This document shows positions 18,707 through 27,014 of a DNA stretch of 64,000 nt, in pieces (within the stretch, counting starts at the first letter, position 1; every line of letters starts with the position of its first letter). Source of the stretch: Proteobacteria bacterium UBA4457 (lineage in GTDB: Bacteria; Pseudomonadota; Gammaproteobacteria; Ga0077536); the NCBI GenBank assembly GCA_002390205.1, contig DGOV01000094.1, forward strand, positions 1 through 64,000. The letters run 5' to 3'. The translations under genes and the position numbers were made by a program. Under the pieces are notes generated by a model that saw nothing but the letters and a program-made list of their open reading frames with translations, ran no database searches and had not been told where the DNA came from.

Positions 18707-19635
18707 TGGACAAATTAGGACATATGCGCACTTTCGTGACCGTAGCAAAGCTCGGGTCATTCTCTCTTGCTGCTAAAGAGTTTAACGTCACGCCTGGAAT
18801 GATGTCTAAGCAAGTTAAACAGCTTGAGGACAGTCTGGATGTGCGATTACTTAACCGGACAACGAGGGGGGTCTCTCTCACCCACGCGGGTGAAATTTAT
18901 ATAGAAAAAGCCGTCCCTATCCTTCAAAGCATTGAGGACATAGAAGGTGCTGTTGTTGAGCTGTCGACCGGCGCGAAAGGAATTTTACGGATTAGTTGCC
19001 CGCCTTCTTTCGGGCGTACTGTATTGACTCCAATTATTTCGACCTTTATTCTCGAGAATCCTAGACTGAGAATTGAGTTGGGTTTGCAAAACGACGAACC
19101 AAACGTCGTGGCCTCTCGCTTGGACTTATTATTTCGCTTGGGTCGTATGAGAGATAGTTCTCTGGTAGGAAAACAGGTTGCGACTGCACCGTTTGTATTG
19201 TGTGCTTCTCCTCGCTATATCAAACAGGCGGGGGTGCCGAGGAATCTTGAGGACTTATCCGGTCACAATTGCGTCGTAGATGGGTCTATGCAAGAGGAGG
19301 CTGACTCTTGGGAGTTTCTTGATAGCCAAAGGTCTGTAATCTCACAATCGGTTGCGGGAAATTTTTTCTCTTTTAACACAGGCGCAGTAGTGCAAGCTGT
19401 AATCCAAGGCTTAGGCATTGCATACGTGCCTCGCTATGCTGTTGTCGAGGAGTTGTTCGCCAGAAAATTGGTCGAAATTAACTTGCCGGATTGCAAGCCT
19501 AAAGTTGAGCCTCTTTATGCGCTCTATGCAAGTCGACAGCACATTGCAGTAAAAATTAAAGACTTTGTCAGTTACTTCACATCAAATATGGGTACTGAGA
19601 ACGGCATGCTGGGCGTCATTGTTCCGAGCTTGTAG
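18706..19635 (+). CDS. LysR-family transcriptional regulator
   Basis: The 309-aa protein has an N-terminal winged HTH (about 4-62, FVTVAKLGSFSLAAKEFNVTPGMMSKQVKQLE) shown by the family pattern, a linker helix, and a periplasmic-binding-like effector domain from about residue 90. Length is typical. It faces the operon of the N-carbamoylsarcosine-amidase-like, CMD-like and IsdG-like genes tail-to-tail, with three bases between stops, so it is a candidate regulator of that operon or of the SDR beyond it. Its start overlaps the 24-codon leader. Confidence 0.92.
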   Translation: MDKLGHMRTFVTVAKLGSFSLAAKEFNVTPGMMSKQVKQLEDSLDVRLLNRTTRGVSLTHAGEIYIEKAVPILQSIEDIEGAVVELSTGAKGILRISCPPSFGRTVLTPIISTFILENPRLRIELGLQNDEPNVVASRLDLLFRLGRMRDSSLVGKQVATAPFVLCASPRYIKQAGVPRNLEDLSGHNCVVDGSMQEEADSWEFLDSQRSVISQSVAGNFFSFNTGAVVQAVIQGLGIAYVPRYAVVEELFARKLVEINLPDCKPKVEPLYALYASRQHIAVKIKDFVSYFTSNMGTENGMLGVIVPSL

Positions 19636-19638
19636 ATA

Positions 19639-20340
19639 TTACTCCTGCTTACCCGATAGAACTATTGGGTTCTCCTCCTTTAATTTACTGATAACTTCTT
19701 CAGAGGAATAAAGGTCGGCATATTTTTGCTGCATATCAAAAAGATTAGCTTCATGAGGACCTATAGCCCGATCTCCTACACAATCGGTAACCACTATAGT
19801 TCTGTAGTTATAGCTCATTGAATCGACTACTGATGCTCTAACACACCCCGATGTGGTACAGCCTGTTATGACGAGAGTTTCGATGTTCTTGGCTACCAGC
19901 CATGATACTAAACCAGTGCCGAAGAATGCCGAGGCTTGAGTCTTCCTGACAACATACTCGTTAGGCTCTGGAGTGAGGTCGTCGACTATTTGGCTAATAT
20001 AGGCATTCTCGGTCAATCGTTCCAACCCTGGTACTTTCTGACAGAAAATACCTGTGTTGGACCCATCACTCTCATATACAACTCGAGTATGGGCGATGGG
20101 AATTTTAAGTTCCCTAGCTGTCTGTAGGAGAATTCTCGTTCGCTTCATCGCGTCTGTAATGTTCCCACCACCGTAATACTCAGGGTCACAAAATCCATTC
20201 ACGAAATCAACCATTAAGAGCGCTGACTTACCTTTAAAGCCAGATTTTTCCCCAAAGCCTTGTTTCTTGTAGATGTTTAGGTTGCTCACTTTGTATTCTC
20301 CAAGATTGTTATCTTTTTTGATGCTAGCACAACTAGTCAT
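19639..20340 (-). CDS. Isochorismatase-family cysteine hydrolase, N-carbamoylsarcosine amidase-like
   Basis: The 233-aa protein has the isochorismatase-fold triad: Asp in LLMVDFVNGF (about 44), Lys in VVRKTQASAF (about 132) and the nucleophilic Cys in GCTTSGCVRASV (the second Cys). The stretch VGDRAIGPHEANLFD and the following KYADL resemble N-carbamoylsarcosine amidohydrolase and maleamate amidase rather than nicotinamidase. It hydrolyses a C-N bond of a small amide. Its start overlaps the upstream CMD-like stop by 8 nt, indicating translational coupling. Confidence 0.82.
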   Translation of the reverse strand: MTSCASIKKDNNLGEYKVSNLNIYKKQGFGEKSGFKGKSALLMVDFVNGFCDPEYYGGGNITDAMKRTRILLQTARELKIPIAHTRVVYESDGSNTGIFCQKVPGLERLTENAYISQIVDDLTPEPNEYVVRKTQASAFFGTGLVSWLVAKNIETLVITGCTTSGCVRASVVDSMSYNYRTIVVTDCVGDRAIGPHEANLFDMQQKYADLYSSEEVISKLKEENPIVLSGKQE

Positions 20341-20995
20341 CTGCCGATTCGAGCAAAGCTGCAGTCAGGCCGGCATGACCAAACGAAGCGCCTGCTGCCA
20401 TCTCGATCGCTACCCACACGGACTCTGTGATCTGGGCTTTTGAAAATTCAGCTTTCAGCGCCATTTTAGTTAATCTCTTTATGGAATGCGGATCACGTGT
20501 GTTGTGTGCGCATGCAAGAGCGATGAGATGCTTAAACGAGCTCTTTAAAGTCTTATTTTCAAAAATTTTATTTTCAAGGTGTTCAAGGCTTTTCAAAGGC
20601 CCTTCGTTCATTTCATGTAACTGTTTTAGTTGCTCTGCCGAGTTCTCAGTTTGGTAGCTCTTTAGATCGCTGTTAAGAGCATCTATCGTGATAGGAAATT
20701 GCGATACAGAGGAATTGGTTTCAGATATGATCCCGACCCAAGCAGCCTCGATAATTTCTTCATGACTGGCGCCTGCTTCGAGGGCGAGACTTGTATGGTA
20801 ATCTATGCAGTAAGGACATCGTAGAGTATGTGCACACCCGATAGCTATTAACTCTTTTTCATGTTTTGAGAGAGCCGCATTATTGAAGGTGCTTGTCGCT
20901 AGCGCTGCAAATGCGTTTGCAGGTTTTGGGGCCCATTTGGTGAGTAATTGTGTTTTGGTGAGTAGCGAGGGATGTAAGATGTGGTCTAGTGGCAT
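20333..20995 (-). CDS. Carboxymuconolactone-decarboxylase-like protein with duplicated domain
   Basis: The product is 220 aa from the ATG at 20995, supported by GGAG eight bases upstream; a GTG at 21097 is a weaker alternative. The first CMD/AhpD domain has the redox-type motif CPYCIDYH. The second, C-terminal copy has the same helical pattern (HLIALACAH) but reads DPHS where CxxC should be, so only one site can be active. It could be a peroxidase-like or decarboxylase-like enzyme. It is the middle gene of a three-gene operon. Confidence 0.78.
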   Translation of the reverse strand: MPLDHILHPSLLTKTQLLTKWAPKPANAFAALATSTFNNAALSKHEKELIAIGCAHTLRCPYCIDYHTSLALEAGASHEEIIEAAWVGIISETNSSVSQFPITIDALNSDLKSYQTENSAEQLKQLHEMNEGPLKSLEHLENKIFENKTLKSSFKHLIALACAHNTRDPHSIKRLTKMALKAEFSKAQITESVWVAIEMAAGASFGHAGLTAALLESADD

Positions 20996-21142
20996 TGTCC
21001 AAGCTCCAGGATTGTGTCTGGGTTTCAGTGGCAACAAATATCGTAATTGCCTTGGGTTAAATGAGATGCGTCTTAGTCTGTCTGCTTCTATAAACACCTA
21101 TACTATGAAGGGGCCGTTAGCTAGACATCTTTTATGGTGTAG

Positions 21143-21451
21143 CTAAATCCCGTCTAAAACCTCGAACCCTTCAAATTGCGGGTGTCCTAAATATAAGCCT
21201 TTATGATTCCCTGCGTTAGCATGCGCTTTTTTAAACGCATCAGACTTGGTCCAAGCTTCAAAGCTATCATAGTCCTGCCAAGTAGTATGTGATGAATAAA
21301 GCGTACTACTTTCTTCTTTCGGTCCACGAAGAAGGTGGAATTCTATGAAACCTCTCACTCCAGTTAGATTCTTGTCTCTATTTTTCCAAATCAGTTCAAA
21401 TTTTTGCTCAGAACCCTCAGTTACAGAGAATCTATTCATGGCGATAAACAT
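21143..21451 (-). CDS. Antibiotic-biosynthesis-monooxygenase fold, IsdG/HmoB-like
   Basis: The product is 102 aa from the ATG at 21451, with AAGGAG six bases upstream. It has the ferredoxin-like ABM fold. Asn6, Trp in FEAWTKSDAF and His in FKKAH match the Asn/Trp/His triad of IsdG-type haem-degrading monooxygenases. Iron release from haem is thus possible; a ring-quinone monooxygenase role is the alternative. It is the first gene of the leftward operon, behind a palindrome-rich promoter shared with the SDR. Confidence 0.72.
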   Translation of the reverse strand: MFIAMNRFSVTEGSEQKFELIWKNRDKNLTGVRGFIEFHLLRGPKEESSTLYSSHTTWQDYDSFEAWTKSDAFKKAHANAGNHKGLYLGHPQFEGFEVLDGI

Positions 21452-21469
21452 ATGCGGCTCCTTATTTGT

Positions 21470-21497
21470 AATAACTAGAGTTATTGTATTAGTAATA
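21470..21497. promoter_or_regulatory. Two adjacent palindromes in a divergent promoter
   Basis: AATAACT-AG-AGTTATT (21470-21485) is a perfect 7-2-7 dyad, followed at once by TATTA-G-TAATA (21487-21497). They lie midway between the IsdG-like gene and the SDR gene, where a repressor could control both directions. The regulator is unknown; the LysR at 18.7 kb is one candidate. Confidence 0.45.
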
Positions 21498-21554
21498 TGG
21501 TTCGATATAGTTAAACTTTTCAATATGCATAAAACAATCAGCTAGGGGCAAGCT

Positions 21555-22319
21555 ATGACACTACTAAATGAAAAAATTATTCTGGTTACCGGAGGCAGTA
21601 CTGGTATAGGTAGAGCCACTTCAGAAATACTAGCCAGAGAAGGTGCGACAGTAATTATTGGTGACATCCAAGATAAAGAAGGTGAAGAAACTGTTGCTGC
21701 TATTATTAAAGCAGGTGGGGCGGCCGAGTATTACCATATGGATGTAGTGAATTTTGAGCAAGTTGATCACGTCATTACTGATATTGTGAGTCGGTACGGA
21801 TCTTTGGATGGCGCGCACAACAACGCAGGAGTAGAAGGCCCTGCATCAAAAGTTCTCGATTATCCTGCCGATGAATGGGATCGAGTGACGCGCGTCAATC
21901 TTACTGGAGTTTTCAACTGTATCAAATGTGAGGTAAAGCAAATGATAGCGCAAGAGAATGGAGGCAGTATTGTAAGTACGGCATCAGTCGCGGGTCTGGT
22001 TGGCCTAGCAGGTTCAGCTAGTTATAACGCCTCCAAGCATGGGGTAGTTGGTCTCACCAAAACAGTGGCGCTTGAGTATGCGGCAAGAAAAATACGAGTA
22101 AATGCCATATGCCCTGGTTTTATAGAGACGCCTATGCTTAATAGGTTGACGGGCGACGACAATAATAAAATCAAGGAAAAAATGTTGGGACAAGTTCCGA
22201 TGAAGCGTATTGCAGCGCCTAGCGAGATTGGAGAAGCGGTTGCATGGCTCTTATCTGCGAAAGCTAGCTATGTGACTGGTGTTGCTTTACCTGTGGATGG
22301 TGGTTGGATAGCTCAATAG
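21555..22319 (+). CDS. Short-chain dehydrogenase/reductase
   Basis: The 254-aa classical SDR has cofactor motif TGGSTGIG, NNAG, and the catalytic Ser-Tyr-x3-Lys in SVAGL...SYNASKHG. Asp after the second strand (IGDIQD) suggests NAD preference. The C-terminus ends with the usual PVDGGWIAQ. It oxidises or reduces a hydroxyl/keto substrate not identifiable from sequence. It is divergent from the three-gene operon; a peptide unit follows it. Confidence 0.9.
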   Translation: MTLLNEKIILVTGGSTGIGRATSEILAREGATVIIGDIQDKEGEETVAAIIKAGGAAEYYHMDVVNFEQVDHVITDIVSRYGSLDGAHNNAGVEGPASKVLDYPADEWDRVTRVNLTGVFNCIKCEVKQMIAQENGGSIVSTASVAGLVGLAGSASYNASKHGVVGLTKTVALEYAARKIRVNAICPGFIETPMLNRLTGDDNNKIKEKMLGQVPMKRIAAPSEIGEAVAWLLSAKASYVTGVALPVDGGWIAQ

Positions 22320-22422
22320 TAGCTTTTTAAGCTTAAGCGAGAGATTCGAAAACTAAGCTTTCGAAAATTATTATTTAGCAATATACTAAGACTTTAAATA
22401 TTTCAAAAAGGAGGTGATCTTG

Positions 22423-22512
22423 ATGTCTAGTGATATGGAAAACGCGTCGCAGCTTATTGGTGCTAATTATGGGCGAGAGATCTTTCTGCTATTAAAGGTT
22501 GCTAGCCGATAA
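22423..22512 (+). CDS. 29-aa peptide with an exceptionally strong Shine-Dalgarno
   Basis: The frame starts at an ATG eight bases after GGAGG, within AAGGAGGTGATC (22408-22419). That 12-mer matches the complete complement of the 16S 3' end. The peptide is acidic and polar first (SSDMENAS), then LIGANYGREIF and a hydrophobic/basic tail LLLKVASR. A TATACT hexamer lies about 35 bp upstream. A hairpin and a strong terminator follow, so the unit looks self-contained. I recognise no family; a membrane-active, leader or modified peptide are all possible. Confidence 0.55.
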   Translation: MSSDMENASQLIGANYGREIFLLLKVASR

Positions 22513-22514
22513 GA

Positions 22515-22544
22515 GTGACCAAGGTTGTTGATGCAACCAGTCAC
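22515..22544 (+). repeat. Interrupted hairpin after the 29-aa peptide
   Basis: GTGAC pairs with GTCAC and GGTTG with CAACC around the loop TTGATG; small internal bulges separate the two stems. It begins three bases after the peptide stop and ends just before the terminator, so it would form the 3' body of the short transcript. Confidence 0.6.
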
Positions 22545-22547
22545 AAA

Positions 22548-22577
22548 GGAGGGGTGTACTGCATCCCTCCTTTTTTT
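22548..22577 (+). terminator. Rho-independent terminator
   Basis: GGAGGGGTG and CATCCCTCC form a 9-bp GC-rich stem (one G-U) around TACTG, followed by seven T. It ends the short peptide transcript and separates it from the convergent alkane-hydroxylase gene. Confidence 0.9.
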
Positions 22578-22633
22578 ATGTTCAGAATATATCCACACGA
22601 GCCGCTATTTATAAAATAGGCCAGCATCTTTTG

Positions 22634-23815
22634 CTATAAATTACCGTACCGCTTTATCAAGCGATCTTTCGCTGGCGGAAATACATTGATTTTTTCCAAG
22701 TCGCCGCCTGCTAGGTGTAATACGCGTTTGTCCATAATAGAATAAAACAGAGGAGGAAACATGGCAGCTATAAACATAAGAGGATAGCAGTAAGGTAGTG
22801 TGGGTGTCCCATCTAAATCTGTGTCACGAAGAGCTTGGTACCAACGGGTTGAGCGCATGTGATGACCTGAGTGGCGGACAAAATTTAGCAGTAAGTTATT
22901 AGAAGCGATCATATTGGTATTCCAGGAAATATGTGCGGTTGGACGACCACTGGAATCGTTCCAACTATAATCCCCGTTTACTTTTTCCTGTCTTAGTAGA
23001 CCATAGTGCTGGCAGTATTCTATTAATGTCAGATACCACCAACAGACATACATTTGAAGTAGTAACATCGGCAGGACAATCCAACCGAAAGTTAATGTTA
23101 AGACTGAAAAAATGAACGTCGTGCCAAGGTATTGCTGCAAAGTTTCATTCTGTAGGCTCCAGGCACTCAGTTTTTTTCTGGCTAGGCGCTCTTTTTCATG
23201 GGTCCAAGAACGTTTGAAAAATCCAGGTTGCTCTCTCATAAAGCCGAAATGGTATAAAGATTCCCCCATTTGGGAGCTTGCAAAGTCCTTAGGAGTTGAG
23301 ACGTGCACATGGTGGCCTTTTAAATGGCCGATCAGGAACTGCCCCACTCCGCCGACAGCAAGGAAATATTTACCTATCCTGCGGCAAAAGCGAGAAGTCT
23401 TATGTCCAAATTCATGACCGACGGCTAAAGCCAACCCCGAGACTATACCCATAGAGATTGAGATCCCAATATAAGAAGCCAGCGACATTTCGTGATTCGC
23501 TATAAACCAAGCAACGTAAACATAGTTAACGAGATAAGCCGGTGCTCCACAAACTATGACCCTCATATAATAGGGGTCGTCTTCGATCGAACTCTGTAAA
23601 TTTTCAGGTGGGTTGTTGCCATCTCTGGGGGCTGCCTGATCTAGAAAAGCTACTAGTCCAAACCAGAATATTACTGTCAGCCAGAATAAAATTGGGGCAT
23701 CGTATAAGAATGCGACATAGCAGCTTAGACTAGGAAGGAGTGGAAGGAATGGTTGGCTTAGCCAAAGGTAGCGACGTTTGTCTACGTAACCTTTCAGGCT
23801 AATAGATGCGTCCAT
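22634..23815 (-). CDS. alkB: AlkB-type membrane di-iron hydroxylase (alkane 1-monooxygenase)
   Basis: The product is 393 aa from the ATG at 23815, with GGGGAG eight bases upstream. It has several membrane helices and all the histidine boxes of the alkane/xylene monooxygenase class: HEFGHK (134-139), HLKGHH (164-169), a QHYGL box (270-274) and RHSGHH (314-319). Such enzymes hydroxylate terminal methyl groups using rubredoxin electrons. No rubredoxin or reductase lies nearby. Divergent from a TetR gene with a perfect palindrome between, so it is probably induced by substrate. Confidence 0.88.
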   Translation of the reverse strand: MDASISLKGYVDKRRYLWLSQPFLPLLPSLSCYVAFLYDAPILFWLTVIFWFGLVAFLDQAAPRDGNNPPENLQSSIEDDPYYMRVIVCGAPAYLVNYVYVAWFIANHEMSLASYIGISISMGIVSGLALAVGHEFGHKTSRFCRRIGKYFLAVGGVGQFLIGHLKGHHVHVSTPKDFASSQMGESLYHFGFMREQPGFFKRSWTHEKERLARKKLSAWSLQNETLQQYLGTTFIFSVLTLTFGWIVLPMLLLQMYVCWWYLTLIEYCQHYGLLRQEKVNGDYSWNDSSGRPTAHISWNTNMIASNNLLLNFVRHSGHHMRSTRWYQALRDTDLDGTPTLPYCYPLMFIAAMFPPLFYSIMDKRVLHLAGGDLEKINVFPPAKDRLIKRYGNL

Positions 23816-23840
23816 AGTATGGTCTCCCCAATTTGATTTA

Positions 23841-23860
23841 TAATGATACAATTATCATTA
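23841..23860. promoter_or_regulatory. Perfect operator-like palindrome between alkB and tetR
   Basis: TAATGATA and TATCATTA flank CAAT, an 8-4-8 perfect dyad. It lies 26 bp upstream of the alkB-like start and about 107 bp from the divergent TetR start. This is the expected place for a TetR dimer to repress alkB. Confidence 0.6.
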
Positions 23861-23967
23861 GTGAAGATAGAATACACGGTTTCTGGCTAGGATAGCAAGA
23901 CAGGTCAGTTTATAAGAGTTATTCTATCGCCCGATACTTAGCAACTAATTCGCGTAAATGGTTACTC

Positions 23968-24585
23968 ATGAGCATAGAAACTGTAAATAACAAACGTAAA
24001 CGGGCGGCTCGCATGGATCCTATGGGTCGCCAGCGTCAGTTGTTATCTACTGCTATGCAGCTCTGCTCTCAGGAGGGCATTGCAAACACTAATCACGCAA
24101 AAGTTGCAGAAGCAGCCGGTGTGTCAACGCCAACAGTATTTCTTTATTTCCCCACGCGTTTAGATCTTTTGAATGCAGTCCTAGATGAGGTGGAGCAGTA
24201 TCTATTAGAACTTGTAGATCGATCATCCGAGAGTAAAAATAATTCCAATGAAAAGCTTATAGCTATAGTGCGTGCTTACTCTGATGCTATTGATAATGAC
24301 TCAGCCTATGCAAGAATTTTCCTGAATTGGGGAGCTGCAGCTACCGATCAGACTTGGCAGAAATTCTTATTATTTCAGGACCGATTGCTCGAAAAGTTTG
24401 AGCGAATCGTCAAGGATGGTAAAAAAAGTGGTGAGGTTGGTGAAACTGTCAATCCCGTTTGGGCCGCTCACCTCATCTGTGGGGCAGGTACGATTATCGC
24501 TCAAATGAAATTTAGAGGACTGGCTGCCGCTGAGATAGAAGGTTTTTTCAATGCATTAGTCCGTGCGAGCTTAAAATCTAGTTAA
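23968..24585 (+). CDS. TetR-family transcriptional regulator
   Basis: The 205-aa protein has a TetR HTH at about 24-70, with the recognition part VAEAAGVSTPTVFLYFPTR, followed by an all-helical ligand domain. It has a basic N-terminal tail (KRKRAAR). It is divergent from the AlkB-type hydroxylase and very likely its local repressor, acting at the palindrome between them. The ligand cannot be inferred. Confidence 0.9.
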   Translation: MSIETVNNKRKRAARMDPMGRQRQLLSTAMQLCSQEGIANTNHAKVAEAAGVSTPTVFLYFPTRLDLLNAVLDEVEQYLLELVDRSSESKNNSNEKLIAIVRAYSDAIDNDSAYARIFLNWGAAATDQTWQKFLLFQDRLLEKFERIVKDGKKSGEVGETVNPVWAAHLICGAGTIIAQMKFRGLAAAEIEGFFNALVRASLKSS

Positions 24586-24747
24586 ATGGAAGAGCAAAAA
24601 ATCTTGCTTGTTGCGATTTTAAAGGCAATTCTATACTTTCCTCGCGATCAAAGTATTTATGGGATCATACTCCGCTCTATAGGGACGATGCTCTCTGCAG
24701 ATAGACGGCTGTGACAGATTGATGGTGTTGTTCCGTTTAAAGAGTGT

Positions 24748-25200
24748 TTATTTTTTCAAATTTCTTGTTAATATTTTATCAAGCTCGTTAGCAAAATTGC
24801 GTTTATCTGTTGGAGTTAACGGCGGAGGCCCGCCTGTTTGTAGGCCGCTAGACCGCATCGTATCGTAGAAATCTCGGATTGTGACCTTAGCGTCGATGGT
24901 GTCGCTAGAGTAGAGCTCCCCTCTAGGGTTTAGAGCAAGCCCACCTTTCTGTAAGATTTCCTGAGCAAGTGGGATATCAGCCGTTATCACAAGGTCCTGG
25001 CCTTCAACCCTATCGACAATCTCGTTATCAGCGACGTCGAAGCCCGCCTTAACTTTAAGGAACTTAATATTCTCAGAAATAGGTAATTGAAGCACTTGAT
25101 TAGCTACGAAGATAACCAAAACACTTCTTTTCCTTGCCGCATTGTAGAGTATTTCTTTGATTATTTTAGGACACGCATCTGCGTCTACCCAGATTTTCAA
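24748..25200 (-). CDS. UPF0178/YaiI family protein
   Basis: The 150-aa protein starts [12 protein letters not shown] and contains ITADIPLA and a conserved LNPRGELY, the hallmarks of the YaiI/YqxD (DUF188) family. The early Asp cluster suggests a PIN-like nuclease fold, but function is not established. The length is typical. It follows the EthD-domain gene by 35 bp on the same strand. Confidence 0.9.
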   Translation of the reverse strand: MKIWVDADACPKIIKEILYNAARKRSVLVIFVANQVLQLPISENIKFLKVKAGFDVADNEIVDRVEGQDLVITADIPLAQEILQKGGLALNPRGELYSSDTIDAKVTIRDFYDTMRSSGLQTGGPPPLTPTDKRNFANELDKILTRNLKK

Positions 25201-25235
25201 CTCCTGAAATCGCTATACTTTTGCTTGAGCTACGA

Positions 25236-25640
25236 TCAATTTGGCGTGCCATCATATGGGATGTTCAGATTAGCATCGAAAATTAGATTTTCTTTTGTCA
25301 TGAATACTTGCGATCGAGAGAAGTCAATAAACCCACTTTCATCTTTTAAAAGTGCCTGAAAAGCTTTTTTCCCTTCTTCCGTGTTCATGGCGCCATTCAG
25401 TTCTTTCTCTGAGCGCCACCATACCTCCGTGATTCCCTCATAAGGTGTTTCAAGACCACGCGAATCTATAAAGTTTTGGTTAAGGGGGGTTTCTATCGTG
25501 TGACTTTGCACATATTTTACAGCGTTTATATCTTTAGCGAAGCTAGTGACTAGAGGGCCGTGTTTTTCTCTCCAGTACTGGTTGAATTCTTTCCGCGACA
25601 CATCAGCTTTTTTTCTTAGGCAGTATACTAGCTTGATCAT
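25236..25640 (-). CDS. EthD-domain protein
   Basis: The 134-aa protein starts MIKLVYCLRKKADVSRKEFNQYWREKHGPL by pattern, with the Phe-x3-W/Y and HGP signature of the EthD dimeric alpha-beta barrel family. A W-containing second half (EVWWRSEKEL) follows. These small proteins accompany monooxygenases and other catabolic enzymes; the exact reaction is unknown. It is upstream of the yaiI-like gene. Confidence 0.83.
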   Translation of the reverse strand: MIKLVYCLRKKADVSRKEFNQYWREKHGPLVTSFAKDINAVKYVQSHTIETPLNQNFIDSRGLETPYEGITEVWWRSEKELNGAMNTEEGKKAFQALLKDESGFIDFSRSQVFMTKENLIFDANLNIPYDGTPN

Positions 25641-25757
25641 TATATTCTTCCCTGATTTATGTGAACTTTCCTTAAAATTCTTCCAACTAACGCATGTGAA
25701 AGCTTGTTACTGATAGTATGTTTGATACTAAAGTAACTCATTATAGGAAAAATTATT

Positions 25758-26993
25758 TTGTTTTTGAAAGTTTTGTCTCTCTCGTTGCTTTTGCTTGTAT
25801 GTCAGATCTCCGTTGGATTGGACGAACAAGAATTACACGATCGCTTGTTGGTATTAGATTCGCACATAGACACTCCTATCCGGTTGGTTATGCCTGGATT
25901 TAATATTATGGAGCGACATGATGCATCTACTGACTACTCTCAGGTGGATCTTCCGAGGATGGTTGATGGTGGTTTGGATGGAGGGTTTTGGGCAATCTTT
26001 ACGTCTCAGGGAGATTTATCTGCGGATGGATACGCCAAGGCCAAGCGTATAGCGCATAGCCGGGCGAATGCCATCCTCCAGCTAGAAGTTGACTATCCTG
26101 AGTACTTTACGGTAGCGAAAAATGCTGCAGACGCTAAAATAATTGTTGGCAAAGGTAGAAAGGTAGTCTATCTAAGTATCGAGAATGCTTATCCACTTGG
26201 GCTAGATGTCTCCAATCTACGAGAGTTTTATGATTTAGGAGTAAGGATGCTTGGATTGGTTCACACCCGTAACAACCAATTCGCCGATAGCTCTACCGAC
26301 CCTGATGGACCTAAATGGGACGGGCTTTCACCTCTTGGGATTGAGCTGGTTCAGGAAGCCAATAAATTAGGCATGATCATCGATGGGTCTCATGCGCACG
26401 ACCTTGCTTTAGAGCAAATGATCTCGCACTCATCGACCCCTGTTGTACTTTCTCACTCTGGCTCAAAAGCAATTTTTGATCACCCCCGTAATGTCCCTGA
26501 TGACTTACTAATTAAGCTAAAGCAAAGCGGTGGGTTGATTCATATGAATTCACTTGGCGGGTATTTACAACCTATCCACGTTTCATCTGATCGTAAGATG
26601 GAGTTCGGTAAGTTTGTCGCGGATATCAATGTGCTAGAAGCTGCAGGTAGTCCTATGCCTTATGAAGAGTTTAGGACCCGCCGAGGAGATATTGATCGTA
26701 CTCATCCTCGTGAGGAGGCTCACTTTTTTGATTATATGAGTCACTTTACACATGTCCTAGATTTGTTAGGGCCGGGTTATGTTGGAGTTGGGGCAGATTG
26801 GGACGGCGGCGGAGGAGTTATCGGGATGAAGGATATTTCTGATCTCCGTAAGGTAACAGAACATCTATTGCATTCTGGATATACTGAATCTGATTTGGAA
26901 AATGTTTGGGGTGATAATTTGCTGCGTTTACTCCGCAAGGTGGAACGCAGAAAAACTGACCTAGGCAAAAGCAGATCTTTAATTGATAAATGA
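25758..26993 (+). CDS. Membrane dipeptidase (peptidase M19), secreted
   Basis: The 411-aa protein starts at a TTG with AGGA nine bases upstream; this start gives a good signal peptide (about 1-20). Zinc ligands of the renal dipeptidase family are visible: His36 and Asp38 in DSHIDTP, Glu142 in LSIENAY, His212 in DGSHAHD and His233 in LSHSG. It cleaves dipeptides or related amides, probably in the periplasm. The methyltransferase gene starts 21 bp later. Confidence 0.88.
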   Translation: MFLKVLSLSLLLLVCQISVGLDEQELHDRLLVLDSHIDTPIRLVMPGFNIMERHDASTDYSQVDLPRMVDGGLDGGFWAIFTSQGDLSADGYAKAKRIAHSRANAILQLEVDYPEYFTVAKNAADAKIIVGKGRKVVYLSIENAYPLGLDVSNLREFYDLGVRMLGLVHTRNNQFADSSTDPDGPKWDGLSPLGIELVQEANKLGMIIDGSHAHDLALEQMISHSSTPVVLSHSGSKAIFDHPRNVPDDLLIKLKQSGGLIHMNSLGGYLQPIHVSSDRKMEFGKFVADINVLEAAGSPMPYEEFRTRRGDIDRTHPREEAHFFDYMSHFTHVLDLLGPGYVGVGADWDGGGGVIGMKDISDLRKVTEHLLHSGYTESDLENVWGDNLLRLLRKVERRKTDLGKSRSLIDK

Positions 26994-27014
26994 GAACTTC
27001 AAGGAGTCACCATA

